This document shows positions 21,641-33,115 of a stretch of 64,000 nucleotides of DNA, one piece after another; positions within the stretch are counted from its first letter, which is position 1; each line of letters opens with the position of its first letter. This DNA is from Schistocephalus solidus (Eukaryota > Platyhelminthes > Cestoda > Diphyllobothriidea > Diphyllobothriidae). Position numbers and translations under genes: made by a program. The notes beneath the pieces are model-generated. The model was not told where the DNA came from, made no database searches, and was given only the letters and a program-made list of their open reading frames with translations. Location of the stretch: assembly GCA_017591395.1 (NCBI GenBank), contig WEDG01005185.1, forward strand, positions 21,508 to 85,507, given 5' to 3'.

Positions 21641-22848
21641 CCTTTTGTGTAGATTGGTCAGAAAACTGGGAAAATTTATCGGTTTTGTGTTTTTTGTCAG
21701 CCATTTCAATGCCAGCTACTGGTAGGTTCGTTCAGAAATGCAATAAAATGTCACGAGTATCTGTGCTTATATGGGTTGCGTCATCTGCCATGCTTGTTAG
21801 CACATATTTACCTATAAGCTCAGATAAATGTTTAGCCCATATTCGGCCGCTGCACTAAACAGATGTGAGGGATTCAGCTCACAAGTGGGTCCCACGTCAC
21901 TCTTCTTATGCTATCTGTTACACACTCGAGTTGTATGATCCCGCGTAAAGCGAATACCTCGACATAAGCCCAGGGATATTAAGTTTAATTAAAGTGCTAG
22001 CCCATTGAAAGCAGATTCTGTGTCAGACTTGGTATTGTTCGACGTGCATTTCACGAGCCGTTCGTTGTCGGTGGCTGTGTTTCTGCGGGTAAAAACACTG
22101 TAGTCATGATTTCTATAAAATTCAAAGGACGGGTTGTGTTTTTACGCAATCTAGAGAAATGTATGTTTAAAAATGTGCCCTTGATTGTACTTGAGATACA
22201 AAGTAGTGAACTTTGTCAGTACAATTGCATGTCGTTTATGTGCTTACCTCAGTCAGAACTGTTTTTGCTTTCTTGCTGTACTCTGCGAATCTTTGTTTAA
22301 CGCTCCCTCACATTCTTACATACGCAAGAATACGATCTAGCGTTCGCCTTGGGTTGCCTACCCTAATAGCAATTCGAGCGCAGATAGAGCTCGAATCGTG
22401 CTCGACAGCGCGAATCTTCCAGCACGAATCGAGGGGTCATTTTGACGACGTTTTCGAGCTCGAAATTTCGCATTTTACGATTTTTAGGCGTGAGAAACTT
22501 CCTTTTAGACCCATCGTATGCTACGCCGTAAGCGCACGCCTTATCTAGGCGTCAGTTACAACTTCGAATTAGATTGTGTGGACGGATATGGCGGGCGCAA
22601 AATGTTATATTTCCAAAACTAGGAAACATATTTTTGGCGTAGTTTACTCAGCCGACCACGAGGTTTCTGGAGTACCGTCCAGCAGCAAAAGTTCAGGGGA
22701 ACGTTTCCCATGTGTGTAATGCCTTATGAGCACGTCCACCTAAAGGACGCATGGGCTCCATGTGGACAATTCACGATAGTTGTGACCGAGAGCGCATTTT
22801 TTCAAAACTGTCGCTGGCATTAACTATGGCCGATTCATCCATTGGTTC

Positions 22849-23160
22849 TTGCAAAAACACTACCAAAGTGATTTTGTGGTTGTAGGGTTCACGAGCACTG
22901 TCCATATGTTTAACTGGATTGATAGTGACATGCGCGACTGGCTACAGTCAGCTCCTATCTATAATTTCTATATGCACATACGAATCGTTATTTGGAAGCG
23001 AGCATATTTCGAGAGATATGTCGGTAGGCTGGCCTGCCTAATGACACTTGAAATATCAGCCGTTTCTACCTTAGCCCACTTAACGGGTTTCCACCTATTG
23101 ACCGCTGTTCAATGTGTCGGCTGTGTCAGGTATGACATAATACTCTATACGTTGGTATAA
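22849..23160 (+). other. Conserved open frame of unknown meaning (unit copy 1)
   Basis: About 103 codons (HYQSDFVVVGFTSTVHMFNW...), kept in all three full units (25225-25542, 27608-27925). Conservation may only reflect recent duplication. No domain recognised. Confidence 0.25.
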
Positions 23161-23499
23161 CTACATGAGAGTTTCATAAACTTGGGAATTTTTTATTTTG
23201 GTGTAGCCTGATCCCCCATTTACGGAGACTCTTGTGCCCACATTTGAATTTGTTCCGTCAAACAAAGTAGGAGAAGACGCTGCATTATCTGGGTTTTGTA
23301 CATTATTAGGTTGGTCTCCCCATTCTGCTGTCTTCTTCTCAATTCCAGAACTAATTGTCGACGTTTTATTCTCGCTTTCGATGTGCAGTCCAGTTGAAAA
23401 GAACGCCGCAGTGCGTCCATGATTCCGAATCGTCGTGAAAGACATATCTGACTTGTTCTTGATTAAATTGCAAGACATTGGATTGTTCGGGGGTGTCAC
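23161..23499 (-). other. Ser/Thr/Asn-rich open frame in tandem unit
   Basis: The minus-strand frame of 112 codons includes CNLIKNKSDMSFTTIRNHG and SSPTLFDGTNSNVGTRVSV. The counterpart at 27926-28357 is 143 codons; the one at 25575-25880 is frameshifted near its end by a one-base deletion. It continues toward the ORF1-like region at 28331-28790 on the same strand, so it may be decayed ORF1 sequence. Function unknown. Confidence 0.3.
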
Positions 23500-23635
23500 T
23501 GCTCTGATATGGCGATTTGTTGCTTTCCAAGTCGTTTAGGCGTTCAGAACCGAAAATTCCTTGTAGGCCTTCAGAACCCCGTTGAGAAGATACTGGAGCA
23601 GTTATAGGTCTACATAGGCTCTCTTTGGCGCATAT

Positions 23636-24022
23636 TTAAGGCCCAGCGGTACCCATCATTACAAAAAACGAAGTGGATAATGAGTGCTCTTTGTGAACAG
23701 TCATAGGCACAACAGAAATGAGTAGTATGGTATGCACAACCGATTCATAACGATTCGTCATTTTCAAAACAATAGTAAACAATCTTTGGAATATACTATG
23801 AACTATCCTATATGTACTGAGAATTTTAACGGAATCACCGTCTTTTGGCAATGTTTCAACATACTCTTTAAGAATTTCACTCGTAAGTTCTTTAAGAAGC
23901 TTGGGTACAATGCCATTGGATCTTGGGGATTTCGAAATTTTTAGCTCCTCATATTCCCTTCGGACACGAGTTTCTGGTTTATGTTTCGAGTTATCAGGTC
24001 CTCTGCAGACGAACGAAAGCAC
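23636..24022 (-). pseudogene. Chimeric non-LTR remnant inside tandem unit (copy 2)
   Basis: Same 128-codon mosaic as at 21247-21640, with small changes (RREYEELKISKSPRSNGIVP). Identical in design to copy 3. Confidence 0.5.
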
Positions 24023-25542
24023 TGCGCCTTTTGTGTAGATTGGTCAGAAAACTGGGAAAATTTATCGGTTTTGTGTTTTTTGTCAGCCATTTCAATGCCA
24101 GCTACTGGTAGGTTCGTTCAGAAATGCAATAAAATGTCACGAGTATCTGTGCTTATATGGGTTGCGTCATCTGCCATGCTTGTTAGCACATATTTACCTA
24201 TAAGCTCAGATAAATGTTTAGCCCATATTCGGCCGCTGCACTAAACAGATGTGAGGGATTCAGCTCACAAGTGGGTCCCACGTCACTCTTCTTATGCTAT
24301 CTGTTACACACTCGAGTTGTATGATCCCGCGTAAAGCGAATACCTCGACTAAAGCCCAGGGATATTAAGTTTAATTAAAGTGCTAGCCCATTGAAAGCAG
24401 ATTCTGTGTCAGACTTGGTATTGTTCGACGTGCATTTCACGAGCCGTTCGTTGTCGGTGGCTGTGTTTCTGCGGGTAAAACACTGTAGTCATGATTTCTA
24501 TAAAATTCAAAGGACGGGTTGTGTTTTACGCAATCTGGGAAATGTATGTTTAAAATGTGCCCTTGATTGTACTTGAGATACAAAGTAGTGAACTTTGTCA
24601 GTACAATTGCATGTCGTTTATGTGCTTACCTCAGTCAGAACTGTTTTTGCTTTCTTGCTGTACTCTGCGAATCTTTGTTTAACGCTCCCCTCACATTCTT
24701 ACATACGCAAGAATACGATCTAGCGTTCGCCTTGGGTTGCCTACCCTAATAGCAATTCGAGCGCAGATAGAGCTCGAATCGTGCTCGACAGCGCGAATCT
24801 TCCAGCACGAATCGAGGGTCATTTTGACGACGTTTTCGAGCTCGAAATTTCGCATTTTACGATTTTTAGGCGTGAGGGAAACTTCCTTTTAGACCCATCG
24901 TATGCTACGCCGTAAGCGCACGCCTTATCTAGGCGTCAGTTACAACTGCAATTAGATTGTGTGGACGGATATGGCGGGCGCAAAATGTTATATTTCCAAA
25001 ACTAGGAAACATATTTTGGCGTAGTTTACTCAGCCGACCACGAGGTTTCTGGAGTACCGTCCAGCAGCTTAAAAGTTCAGGGAACGTTTCCCATGTGTGT
25101 AATGCCTTATGAGCACGTCCACCTAAAGGACGCATGGGCTCCATGTGGACAATTCACGATAGTTGTGACCGAGAGCGCATTTTTTCAAAACTGTCGCTGG
25201 CATTAACTATGGCCGATTCATCCATTGGTTCTTGCAAAACACTACCAAAGTGATTTTGTGGTTGTAGGGTTCACGAGCACTGTCCATATGTTTAACTGGA
25301 TTGATAGTGACATGCGCGACTGGCTACAGTCAGCTCCTATCTATAATTTCTATATGCACATACGAATCGTTATTTGGAAGCGAGCATATTTCGAGAGATA
25401 TGTCGGTAGGCTGGCCTGCCTAATGACACTTGAAATATCAGCCGTTTCTACCTTAGCCCACTTAACGGGTTTCCACCTATTGACCGCTGTTCAATGTGTC
25501 GGCTGTGTCAGGTATGACATAATACTCTATACGTTGGTATAA

Positions 25543-27925
25543 CTACATGAGAGTTTCATAAACTTGGGAATTTTTTATTTTGGTGTAGCCTGATCCCCCA
25601 TTACGGAGACTCTTGTGCCCACATTTGAATTTGTTCCGTCAAACAAAGTAGGAGAAGACGCTGCATTATCTGGGTTTTGTACATTATTAGGTTGGTCTCC
25701 CCATTCTGCTGTCTTCTTCTCAATTCCAGAACTAATTGTCGACGTTTTATTCTCGCTTTCGATGTGCAGTCCAGTTGAAAAGAACGCCGCAGTGCGTCCA
25801 TGATTCCGAATCGTCGTGAAAGACATATCTGACTTGTTCTTGATTAAATTGCAAGACATTGGATTGTTCGGGGGTGTCACTGCTCTGATATGGCGATTTG
25901 TTGCTTTCCAAGTCGTTTAGGCGTTCAGAACCGAAAATTCCTTGTAGGCCTTCAGAACCCCGTTGAGAAGATACTGGAGCAGTTATAGGTCTACATAGGC
26001 TCTCTTTGGCGCATATTTAAGGCCCAGCGGTACCCATCATTACAAAAAACGAAGTGGATAATGAGTGCTCTTTGTGAACAGTCATAGGCACAACAGAAAT
26101 GAGTAGTATGGTATGCACAACCGATTCATAACGATTCGTCATTTTCAAAACAATAGTAAACAATCTTTGGAATATACTATGAACTATCCTATATGTACTG
26201 AGAATTTTAACGGAATCACCGTCTTTTTGGCAATGTTTCAACATACTCTTTAAGAATTTCACTCGTAAGTTCTTTAAGAAGCTTGGGTACAATGCCATTG
26301 GATCTTGGGGATTTCGAAATTTTTAGCTCCTCATATTCCCTTCGGACACGAGTTTCTGGTTTATGTTTCGAGTTATCAGGTCCTCTGCAGACGAACGAAA
26401 GCACTGCGCCTTTTGTGTAGATTGGTCAGAAAACTGGGAAAATTTATCGGTTTTGTGTTTTTTGTCAGCCATTTCAATGCCAGCTACTGGTAGGTTCGTT
26501 CAGAAATGCAATAAAATGTCACGAGTATCTGTGCTTATATGGGTTGCGTCATCTGCCATGCTTGTTAGCACATATAAGCACCTATAAGCTCAGATAAATG
26601 TTTAGCCCATATTCGGCCGCTGCACTAAACAGATGTGAGGGATTCAGCTCACAAGTGGGTCCCACGTCACTCTTCTTATGCTATCTGTTACACACTCGAG
26701 TTGTATGATCCCGCGTAAAGCGAATACCTCGACTAAAGCCCAGGGATATTAAGTTTAATTAAAGTGCTAGCCCATTGAAAGCAGATTCTGTGTCAGACTT
26801 GGTATTGTTCGACGTGCATTTCACGAGCCGTTCGTTGTCGGTGGCTGTGTTTCTGCGGGTAAAACACTGTAGTCATGATTTCTATAAAATTCAAAGGACG
26901 GGTTGTGTTTTACGCAATCTGGGAAATGTATGTTTAAAATGTGCCCTTGATTGTACTTGAGATACAAAGTAGTGAACTTTGTCAGTACAATTGCATGTCG
27001 TTTATGTGCTTACCTCAGTCAGAACTGTTTTTGCTTTCTTGCTGTACTCTGCGAATCTTTGTTTAACGCTCCCCTCACATTCTTACATACGCAAGAATAC
27101 GATCTAGCGTTCGCCTTGGGTTGCCTACCCTAATAGCAATTCGAGCGCAGATAGAGCTCGAATCGTGCTCGACAGCGCGAATCTTCCAGCACGAATCGAG
27201 GGTCATTTTGACGACGTTTTCGAGCTCGAAATTTCGCATTTTACGATTTTTAGGCGTGAGGGAAACTTCCTTTTAGACCCATCGTATGCTACGCCGTAAG
27301 CGCACGCCTTATCTAGGCGTCAGTTACAACTGCAATTAGATTGTGTGGACGGATATGGCGGGCGCAAAATGTTATATTTCCAAAACTAGGAAACATATTT
27401 TGGCGTAGTTTACTCAGCCGACCACGAGGTTTCTGGAGTACCGTCCAGCAGCTTAAAAGTTCAGGGAACGTTTCCCATGTGTAAAATTCCTTATATGCAC
27501 GTCCACCTAAAGGACGCATGCGCTCTATGTGGACAATTCACGATAGTTGTGACCGTGAGTGCATTTTTCAAAACTGTCGCTGGCATTAACTATGGCCGAT
27601 TCATTCATTGGTTCTTGCAAAACACCACCAAAGTGATTTTGTGGTTGTAGGGTTCACGAGCCCTGTCCATATGTTTAACTGGATTGATAGTGACATGCGC
27701 GACTGGCTACAGTCAGCTCCTATCTATAATTTCTATATGCACATACGAATCGTTATTTGGAAGCGAGCATATTTCGAGAGATATGTCGGTAGGCTGGCCT
27801 GCCTAATGACACTTGAAATATCAGCCGTATCTACCTTAGCCCACTTAATGGGTTTCCACCTATTGACCGCTGTTCAATGTGTCGGCTGTGTCAGGTATGA
27901 CATTATACTCTATACGTTGGTATAA
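25543..27925. repeat. 2.38-kb tandem unit, copy 3
   Basis: Almost identical to copy 2. One difference is a local change at about 26570-26585 (CACATATAAGCACC against CACATATTTACC). An added T near 26224 splits the mosaic frame in two. Confidence 0.8.
26014..26404 (-). pseudogene. Chimeric non-LTR remnant inside tandem unit (copy 3)
   Basis: Counterpart of 23636-24022, split by one extra T in the T-run at about 26222-26228. A homopolymer difference of this kind may be biological or a sequencing/assembly error. Confidence 0.5.
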
Positions 27926-28330
27926 CTATATGAGAGTTTCATAAACTTGGGAATTTTTTATTTTGGTGTAGCCTGATCCCCCATTTACGGAGACTCTTGT
28001 GCCCACATTTGAATTTGTTCCGTCAAACAAAGTAGGAGAAGACGCTGCATTATCTGAGTTTTGTACATCACTAGGTTGGTCTTCCCATTCTGCTGTCTTC
28101 TTCTCAATTCCAGAACTAATTGTCGAAGTTTTATTCTCGCTGTCGGTGTGCAGTCCAGTTGAAAAGAACGCCGCAGTGTGTCCTTGATTATGAATCGTCG
28201 TGAAAGACATATCTGACTTGTTCTTGATTAAATTACAAGACATTGGATTGTTTGGGTGCGTCACTGCTCTGATATGGCGATTTGTCGCTTTCCAAGTCGT
28301 AAGTCCTTCAGAACTGAAAATTCCCTGAAT
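27926..28330. repeat. Partial tandem unit, copy 4
   Basis: Starts as the other units do but diverges from them at about 28305-28330, where it joins ORF1-like sequence. It is more like copy 1 than copy 2 at several sites (for example TGTCCTTGATTATGAATCG). Confidence 0.7.
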
Positions 28331-28790
28331 TATCAGACACTGTACTCTGTCCAGCAATTATCTATCTTCTTTTCATAAATTAAAGTATGCTCATTAAAAT
28401 TCTTGTCTTCTTCTGCTTTCAGAAGTGTTTTTGGGACATATTTTACGTTTTGTTTTCCATTTTAATGCGTCTTCATTGTCAGTTATTACTTTCGCAGGCA
28501 TAGTTTTGCGTGCAGCACGCTTACACTCGACCCACTACCACTAATGTTCTGGCTTTCCAAAGATACTTTTTCTGCACCAAATATTAGTTATCGGTTATGC
28601 AGAGCCCCATAAACGCGTGGTCATCTTCTTCATCAGATTTTACGACGGAGGCAGCTGTGTTTGCGTATCGTCTTTGGTCTTGCTTAATTATCATCATCGC
28701 CGATTTGTTCTATTCCATTAGAAGGCGATAAAGTTTCTTCAGCTTCTTTATCTCCATTTTGAGGTTGAATTACTAACTTGCTGCCCTAAA
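28331..28790 (-). pseudogene. ORF1-like remnant
   Basis: The minus strand has QDQRRYANTAASVVKSDEED (about 28625-28685), matching QDKRTYANTISSVVATNEDE at 573-635, and further on NEHTLIYEKK, comparable with SDHTLISEKE at 910-940. The order is the same in both places, so these are two copies of one ORF1 region. Stops interrupt it. Confidence 0.4.
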
Positions 28791-28869
28791 ACCGCTTTAA
28801 AAAGCAACCGAAAAAGCAAAGAGCATCATCTACTGGACAGGGTGTGCTTTCATTTTCCTTCTTCTTGAA

Positions 28870-29335
28870 GTTCACTTGGATCTTTGGTGCCTTCGTTAGA
28901 CCGCATTCAAGATACGGAATGTCAGTCTGGATAATGAAAAACAGTGATTCGTTAGAGTAGGCGCAACGACGGGGAAACAAACTGGTGGACGTTATGAAAA
29001 CTTTTTCATGTTTGAAGACTCAAGAAGCCCGTGATGTTATACAAACTACGTCTATAGCGAGTGTATGAGCAGAGATCACCAAAAATCCTCTTTCATCTAG
29101 TGGTTAGTTCAGCCTAGAGCCCCAATCCTAAGCAGAATTATGCGTTTTGATAAAATGGTTGTGTTTAAAAGGCTTATGAATTATTTAATTTTCTACGCAC
29201 AAGGTCGGCCACTGCAGGAGTACCTATAGCAAGCTTTACGCTTCGGTTCTTGATTGCAGTTAAAACATTCCTGCTCGGTGAAAGCGTCTTTCAAAACAAG
29301 TATATTTAATGCTAAAGGTATATGCTTGAATTTAT
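28870..29335 (+). pseudogene. CR1-like RT C-terminal scrap
   Basis: In one plus frame: FVRPHSRYGMSVW, then AQRRGNKLVDVMKTF. This lines up with FVRPHLEYAIQAW and VQRRATKLV in better copies (34520-34630). The later part is barely readable. Stops throughout. Confidence 0.5.
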
Positions 29336-29654
29336 AAGTTATAATAGTATCTATTAAAATATATTCAGTGGTAAGCGTCCGATGGGCTCACCGTCGTTTG
29401 CCATGAAGTGGTGCCCTGGTTCGAATTTCAGCAGTGCCACGTATTCTGCATGATTCCCGAAGTGTATATTTTTAAAATGGACATTATTTTCTCGAAGCAT
29501 GAGCACTCAGCTTAATATTTGAAGAAAAACAAGCTGTTTACCTGTAGAGATAAAACCCCAATGGAACGTAGGGTTTTACTCTCATAAGCAAACGAAAAGC
29601 CTAGGTCTATATCTACAATACCAAAAGTTATCTCAGAGGTTGGCCCTTTAGATA
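29336..29654. other. No firm feature; weak tRNA-like stretch
   Basis: GGTTCGAATTTC near 29418 resembles a B-box and GTGGTAAGCGTCCG lies about 50 bp before it, but no cloverleaf can be drawn. Confidence 0.25.
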
Positions 29655-30083
29655 ATGCAAGATCTCGGCCCTCCGGATCAACCGGAATTTCGATTCCATT
29701 TGAATCTTCACCCATTCACCATGTTCCTGGTTCGAGTGAAATCGTGTCAACGCCGCTTCTTTCCCCTCCCAAGCAAGCCACGCCTGCTATATCTGTCATA
29801 TCTAGTAGACCTAAGAAAATCTTCAGTAAATCTGAGTCATTTGCTTAGCCAGGCGTTAAAATCAGTAACGTCATTACCGATGGGAAACATCCTAACCGCT
29901 CAGCATCTAGAACAGATGCGCCCTCCCTTCCATAGTTTAAATCCAACTAAACCGTTGTATAATAATCTCAGTTCTTTGAACAGTAACATTTCGACAAATT
30001 GTAGACCAGAGCAATTTTGTTTCCCACCTTTTGTTTCTTCTCTCCAGTTTTCTTCTCCGCCACATATTCTTCCTTTTCTATAA
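29655..30083 (+). pseudogene. ORF1 C-terminal part (copy A)
   Basis: 142 codons, Pro/Ser/Leu-rich, ending FCFPPFVSSLQFSSPPHILP plus FL-stop. Copy C ends FFFPPAPTSLQFTSPPPSLP plus FL-stop, and copy B the same way, so this tail is a family hallmark. The upstream half seen in copy C is missing. The ORF2 frame overlaps it in the -1 register. Confidence 0.65.
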
Positions 30084-30840
30084 ATACTGATGGGCGTAAC
30101 CTGCAGATCAGGAATACGCTCAATTTAATTTCACTCAATGCGAGATCAATTGTAAATAAGATGACAGAGCTTAGAACAGAAGTTTTTGAGCTTGATCCAG
30201 ATGTGCTCTGCATCACTGAATCCTGGGCTCACTCTCTTATTTCTGACTAGACGCTTGCAATAGATAATTTCAATTTGTACCGACAAGACCACGCTGAAAA
30301 TGTGGCGTTGGTGACCTTCTTTATCTTAAGTCATCCTTTGTACATTTCCCTTGTCAACTGAGCATTTGGTCCTTTTCTGGTAATGCATGCTTTGTTTCAC
30401 TCATCCTCTCGCACAATAAAAAACGGCTTATTGGCTGTGTCTATCATCTTCCGTGTCATTCTGGCAATGAAAGCAAGCTGTGCGAACTAGTTGAAAAGAT
30501 TTCAGGGACTCAATTTGGTGTCAAAATAATCGCAAAAGATTTTAATCTGTCAGACATTGACAAGCAGGCAAATTCCTCTCCGCAAAAACTTCAGAAAATG
30601 GTCGATACTATTATCTTTGCAAACTTGTCCCAACTGGTTAGTTCAGTAACTACAAATGACAGCATTTTAGATTTAATTTTTACAAATGATGTACATTCTG
30701 TATTTATGAACTTCCATCGTGAACTATTCACATGTGAACACGCACTAATTCACTGTTGTTTTCCAGTCTCCCTATCTACAAAACCTGAGATAAAATGCAA
30801 ATTACCTCGACTTTGCTAACACAAACCATGAATTAACAAA
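30017..30840 (+). pseudogene. Endonuclease domain (copy A)
   Basis: NLISLNARSIVNKMTELR (about 30119-30170) and VLCITESWAHSLISD (30200-30250) are the first two EN signatures. A stop follows at 30248. Beyond it the frame is recoverable as YRQDH, IIFRVILAMK and LDLIFTNDVH (about 30665-30700), near the DLIxTN/SDH region. No AUG lies in this frame between the ORF1 stop and LNARS. Confidence 0.65.
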
Positions 30841-31597
30841 TAATGTCGTAAGCACTCTAGACTGGCATAGCATTTTTTCGATCAACGATCCAAAATTTTT
30901 CCATCAGCTACTGCAGCCTTTAAGAAAAAATCCAGGTTTTTATCCCGCTTAAGATTTTTAAATCAAATACAGCCTCTTCAACTGTTGCACATTTTCTCCA
31001 AAACAGACAAAAATTACGAAAGCAACTTAGCGATCTTTCATAAAGCTAAAATATTTGAATAAGCATGGAAAATTAGGCCCACGCGAGATATTCATATGGA
31101 GTCTTGGGCACTAAATGATGCCAGTTCATCCACATCTGTTTCTCAAGTCTTCCATTTTCGGTCACCGGCTAAGCGTGTGAATGTCCTTCCGCCCATAATT
31201 GACTGTAAAAAAATTCGTTATAGAGGATTTGGGCAAAGTAGAATTGTTAAATTAATTCTTTGCCAACCACTTTACCATTGTAACAACCATTAATTTCTCG
31301 CCTTCAAGTATTCAAAAAGAAAAAGCACACCTAAAATATTCACGTTCGATTGGAACTGCTAACATTTCAAACTCACATATTAAATAGTTAAGAGATATTC
31401 CACCTTTACTTAGCAAATTATTCTCACTATTTCTCAAAACACGGTTTCTTCTTTTGATCTTAGTATGGCATTTGATAAAGTGCCTCATAGACAACTTCTA
31501 GCTAACATAGAGGTTATAGGATTTCTTCGTCCCCTTAGTAACTTTATTAGCTCATAACTATGCGATCGAAAACAAAAAGGTATAGAGGTGTTCTCAT
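30841..31597 (+). pseudogene. EN-RT linker and start of RT (copy A)
   Basis: Decayed linker, then near 31453-31500 DLSMAFDKVPHRQLLANI, the first catalytic block of RT. The text stops at GTTCTCAT (31590-31597) where the gypsy element begins. Confidence 0.55.
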
Positions 31598-32052
31598 GAA
31601 AAGGGCAGGACGGGCGGAAAGTGGTGGGGTTTTTAAAACACGTTCACTTTCCTTTCGCTTTCCGATTCCAGCAACCGTGACGGTAATTGAAGAGCCACGG
31701 ATCAACGACTCCCAAACTTTAAGGGATCTACCTTCTGACAACATTCCCTTCGCTCTGTAAACACTTCTGATCCGGTGAAGTTGAGTTTTTTATTATCTAT
31801 CATTATTACACTCTTTCCCAGACAATATATCTTGCTGCTATTTTTCTACGTTCATCGACTATCTTTATCCGTGTATAAATTTCCATCTCATCTCTACGTT
31901 ATCTACTTTTATGAGCCTTAATATGAATGACTCTCAGCAACAAGACATGTCTGAGCCTCCTCAATTGGACTGTGAAGAATCTTGCCCTGGTTCTGTGTCT
32001 ACTACAGAAGATGAGAGTCACTCTAGTGACGGACCCACGAAGGACATTATAT
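31598..32052 (+). repeat. 5' LTR of gypsy element
   Basis: Matches 35254-35703 at roughly 85-90 percent by eye. It includes the promoter-like GTGTATAAAT at 31872-31881. It does not start with TG or end with CA, so the exact borders are set by the flanking 8-bp repeat. An ATG at 31911 opens the gag-like frame inside the LTR. Confidence 0.65.
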
Positions 32053-32267
32053 TAGTGGCAGCTGGTGTCAGTCAGTGCTCACCTCCCTTTTTACAGCCTC
32101 AGACATCGGACACACAGTTCCATTCTACCCATATATCAGACAGCCGCCCCGACACCCTTCTAGCCCCCGATACTTACCAACCGGGCCAAAACTTTCGTGA
32201 CTGGCTGATCGAAATTTCCTTCTTCCTCACCGATCTTCTTCAGCCAACCCCGCCTGCTATATGTTAA
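31911..32267 (+). pseudogene. gag-like N-terminal ORF (gypsy)
   Basis: 118 codons, acidic and Ser/Gln-rich at first, then YQPGQNFRDWLIEISFFL near residues 90-107. This resembles the start of the Ty3/gypsy Gag core (a 'PG..F..WL....FL' pattern). The start codon is within the LTR and the frame crosses the putative primer-binding site. It ends early at 32265; the rest of gag and the protease are missing. Gag forms the particle that encloses element RNA. Confidence 0.5.
32059..32076 (+). other. Candidate primer-binding site
   Basis: TGGCAGCTGGTGTCAGTC starts about 6 nt after the 5' LTR. TGG is the usual start of a PBS (complement of tRNA CCA end). The matching tRNA was not identified. Confidence 0.3.
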
Positions 32268-32597
32268 TGTTCCTCTCTCCAGCAAAACGCAAACTTTCCT
32301 TTACTGCGGGAGTTAATATTAACACATAGTTTCCCACGGCAACCGCGTTGCTGTCCGCTCTCTTTGACAACCAGTTAACTCCATGACGTAGATCCTCATC
32401 AGGTAACAGAGCTCAAGTTCATTCTGCAAGCATTTCCTGAAGTGCTTGCCTGGGCACCATCATACATCGAACGCACAAATAAAACGCGACATGTGAGCAA
32501 TACAGGTTCCGCAAAACCACTGTGGCAGCCACCCCGCCGCATCCCCATTCATTATTAGGTCGAAGTCGAGAAAATGTTATACGACCTATTAAACGCA

Positions 32598-32654
32598 AAT
32601 AGGAATTTCAAAGGCGTTAACATTTTTTCCTCAAATACACTGAACTGATCTGAG
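32598..32654 (+). mobile_element. 57-bp insertion of a CR1-like 3' tail
   Basis: Same sequence as the end of the 34133-35151 element (GGAATTTCAAAGGCGT ... CCTCAAATACACTGAACTGA). Flanked by CGCA at 32594-32597 and 32655-32658. Removing it and one CGCA makes the RT frame continuous from LLNA to IIRPS. Confidence 0.65.
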
Positions 32655-33060
32655 CGCAGACATTATCCGCCCCTCATCTTCTTCATGGGCATCACCCATT
32701 GCTATCGTCACCAAGAAAGACGCTAAACTACGGTTATGCGTCGACTACCGGTGGTTAAACGTGGTCACCGTACGTGACTCTTTTTCGTTACCCCATATTG
32801 ATGCTACACTAGATGCCCTGGGAGACTCAAAATGGTTGTTTACCCTGGATCTCAAGTCCGGATACTGACAGGTCAAAATAGACCCTTAATACCAACTCAA
32901 AACCACTTTCACGGTACCCAAGGCCTTTTTGAGTTCCAGACACTTCCTTTCGGATTATATAACGCCGCCTCAACGTTCCAATGCCTCATGCAGAAGGTTC
33001 TCCGGCATCTTTTCCCCATATGTGTCTCATCTACTTAGATGATATCATTTTCGGCCGCAC

Positions 33061-33115
33061 TTTTTAGAATTTTTTTAGAATTAATATTTGGTTAGCACCG
33101 GCAAGGCACTGTCAT
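33061..33115 (-). mobile_element. About 55-bp insertion of a family-A 3' tail
   Basis: TATTTGGTTAGCACCGGCAA and GGCACTGTC match 1165-1195 and the reverse of 36590-36640. It sits directly after the YLDD block and breaks the RT frame. No clear target duplication. Confidence 0.55.

Larger units (their letters stand above)
20791..23160. repeat. 2.38-kb tandem unit, copy 1
   Basis: Begins at the block TTTCATAAA.TTGAGAATTT and ends before the same block at 23170. Compared with the next two units it has scattered substitutions and several one-base homopolymer differences (for example near 22092 and 22170). Confidence 0.75.
23161..25542. repeat. 2.38-kb tandem unit, copy 2
   Basis: Nearly identical to copy 3 over the full length, with single-base indels (for example CCATTTACGG at 23216 against CCATTACGG at 25598). 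Contains the mosaic RT/ORF1 remnant at 23636-24022 (minus). Confidence 0.8.
16186..28330. repeat. Large direct-repeat array
   Basis: Two divergent long units (R segments at about 16186 and 19262, offset 3073 bp) are followed by near-identical units of about 2382 bp, ending in a partial unit. Shared blocks link all of them. TTCTTACATACNCAAGAATACGATC occurs near 17935, 22312, 24695 and 27080. TTTCCACCTATTGACCGCTGTT occurs near 17345, 23088, 25472 and 27855. The short units look like a deletion derivative of the long ones that then amplified. Fragments of non-LTR elements are embedded in each unit. Confidence 0.8.

Noticed and set aside
16186..28330. Array as centromeric or telomeric satellite
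   Set aside because: The units are long, few, and made of transposon and possible exon fragments. No short satellite monomer or telomere repeat is present.
29365..29445. Possible tRNA (B-box GGTTCGAATTTC)
   Set aside because: The T stem does not pair, no acceptor stem of 7 bp can be drawn, and no anticodon arm is evident.
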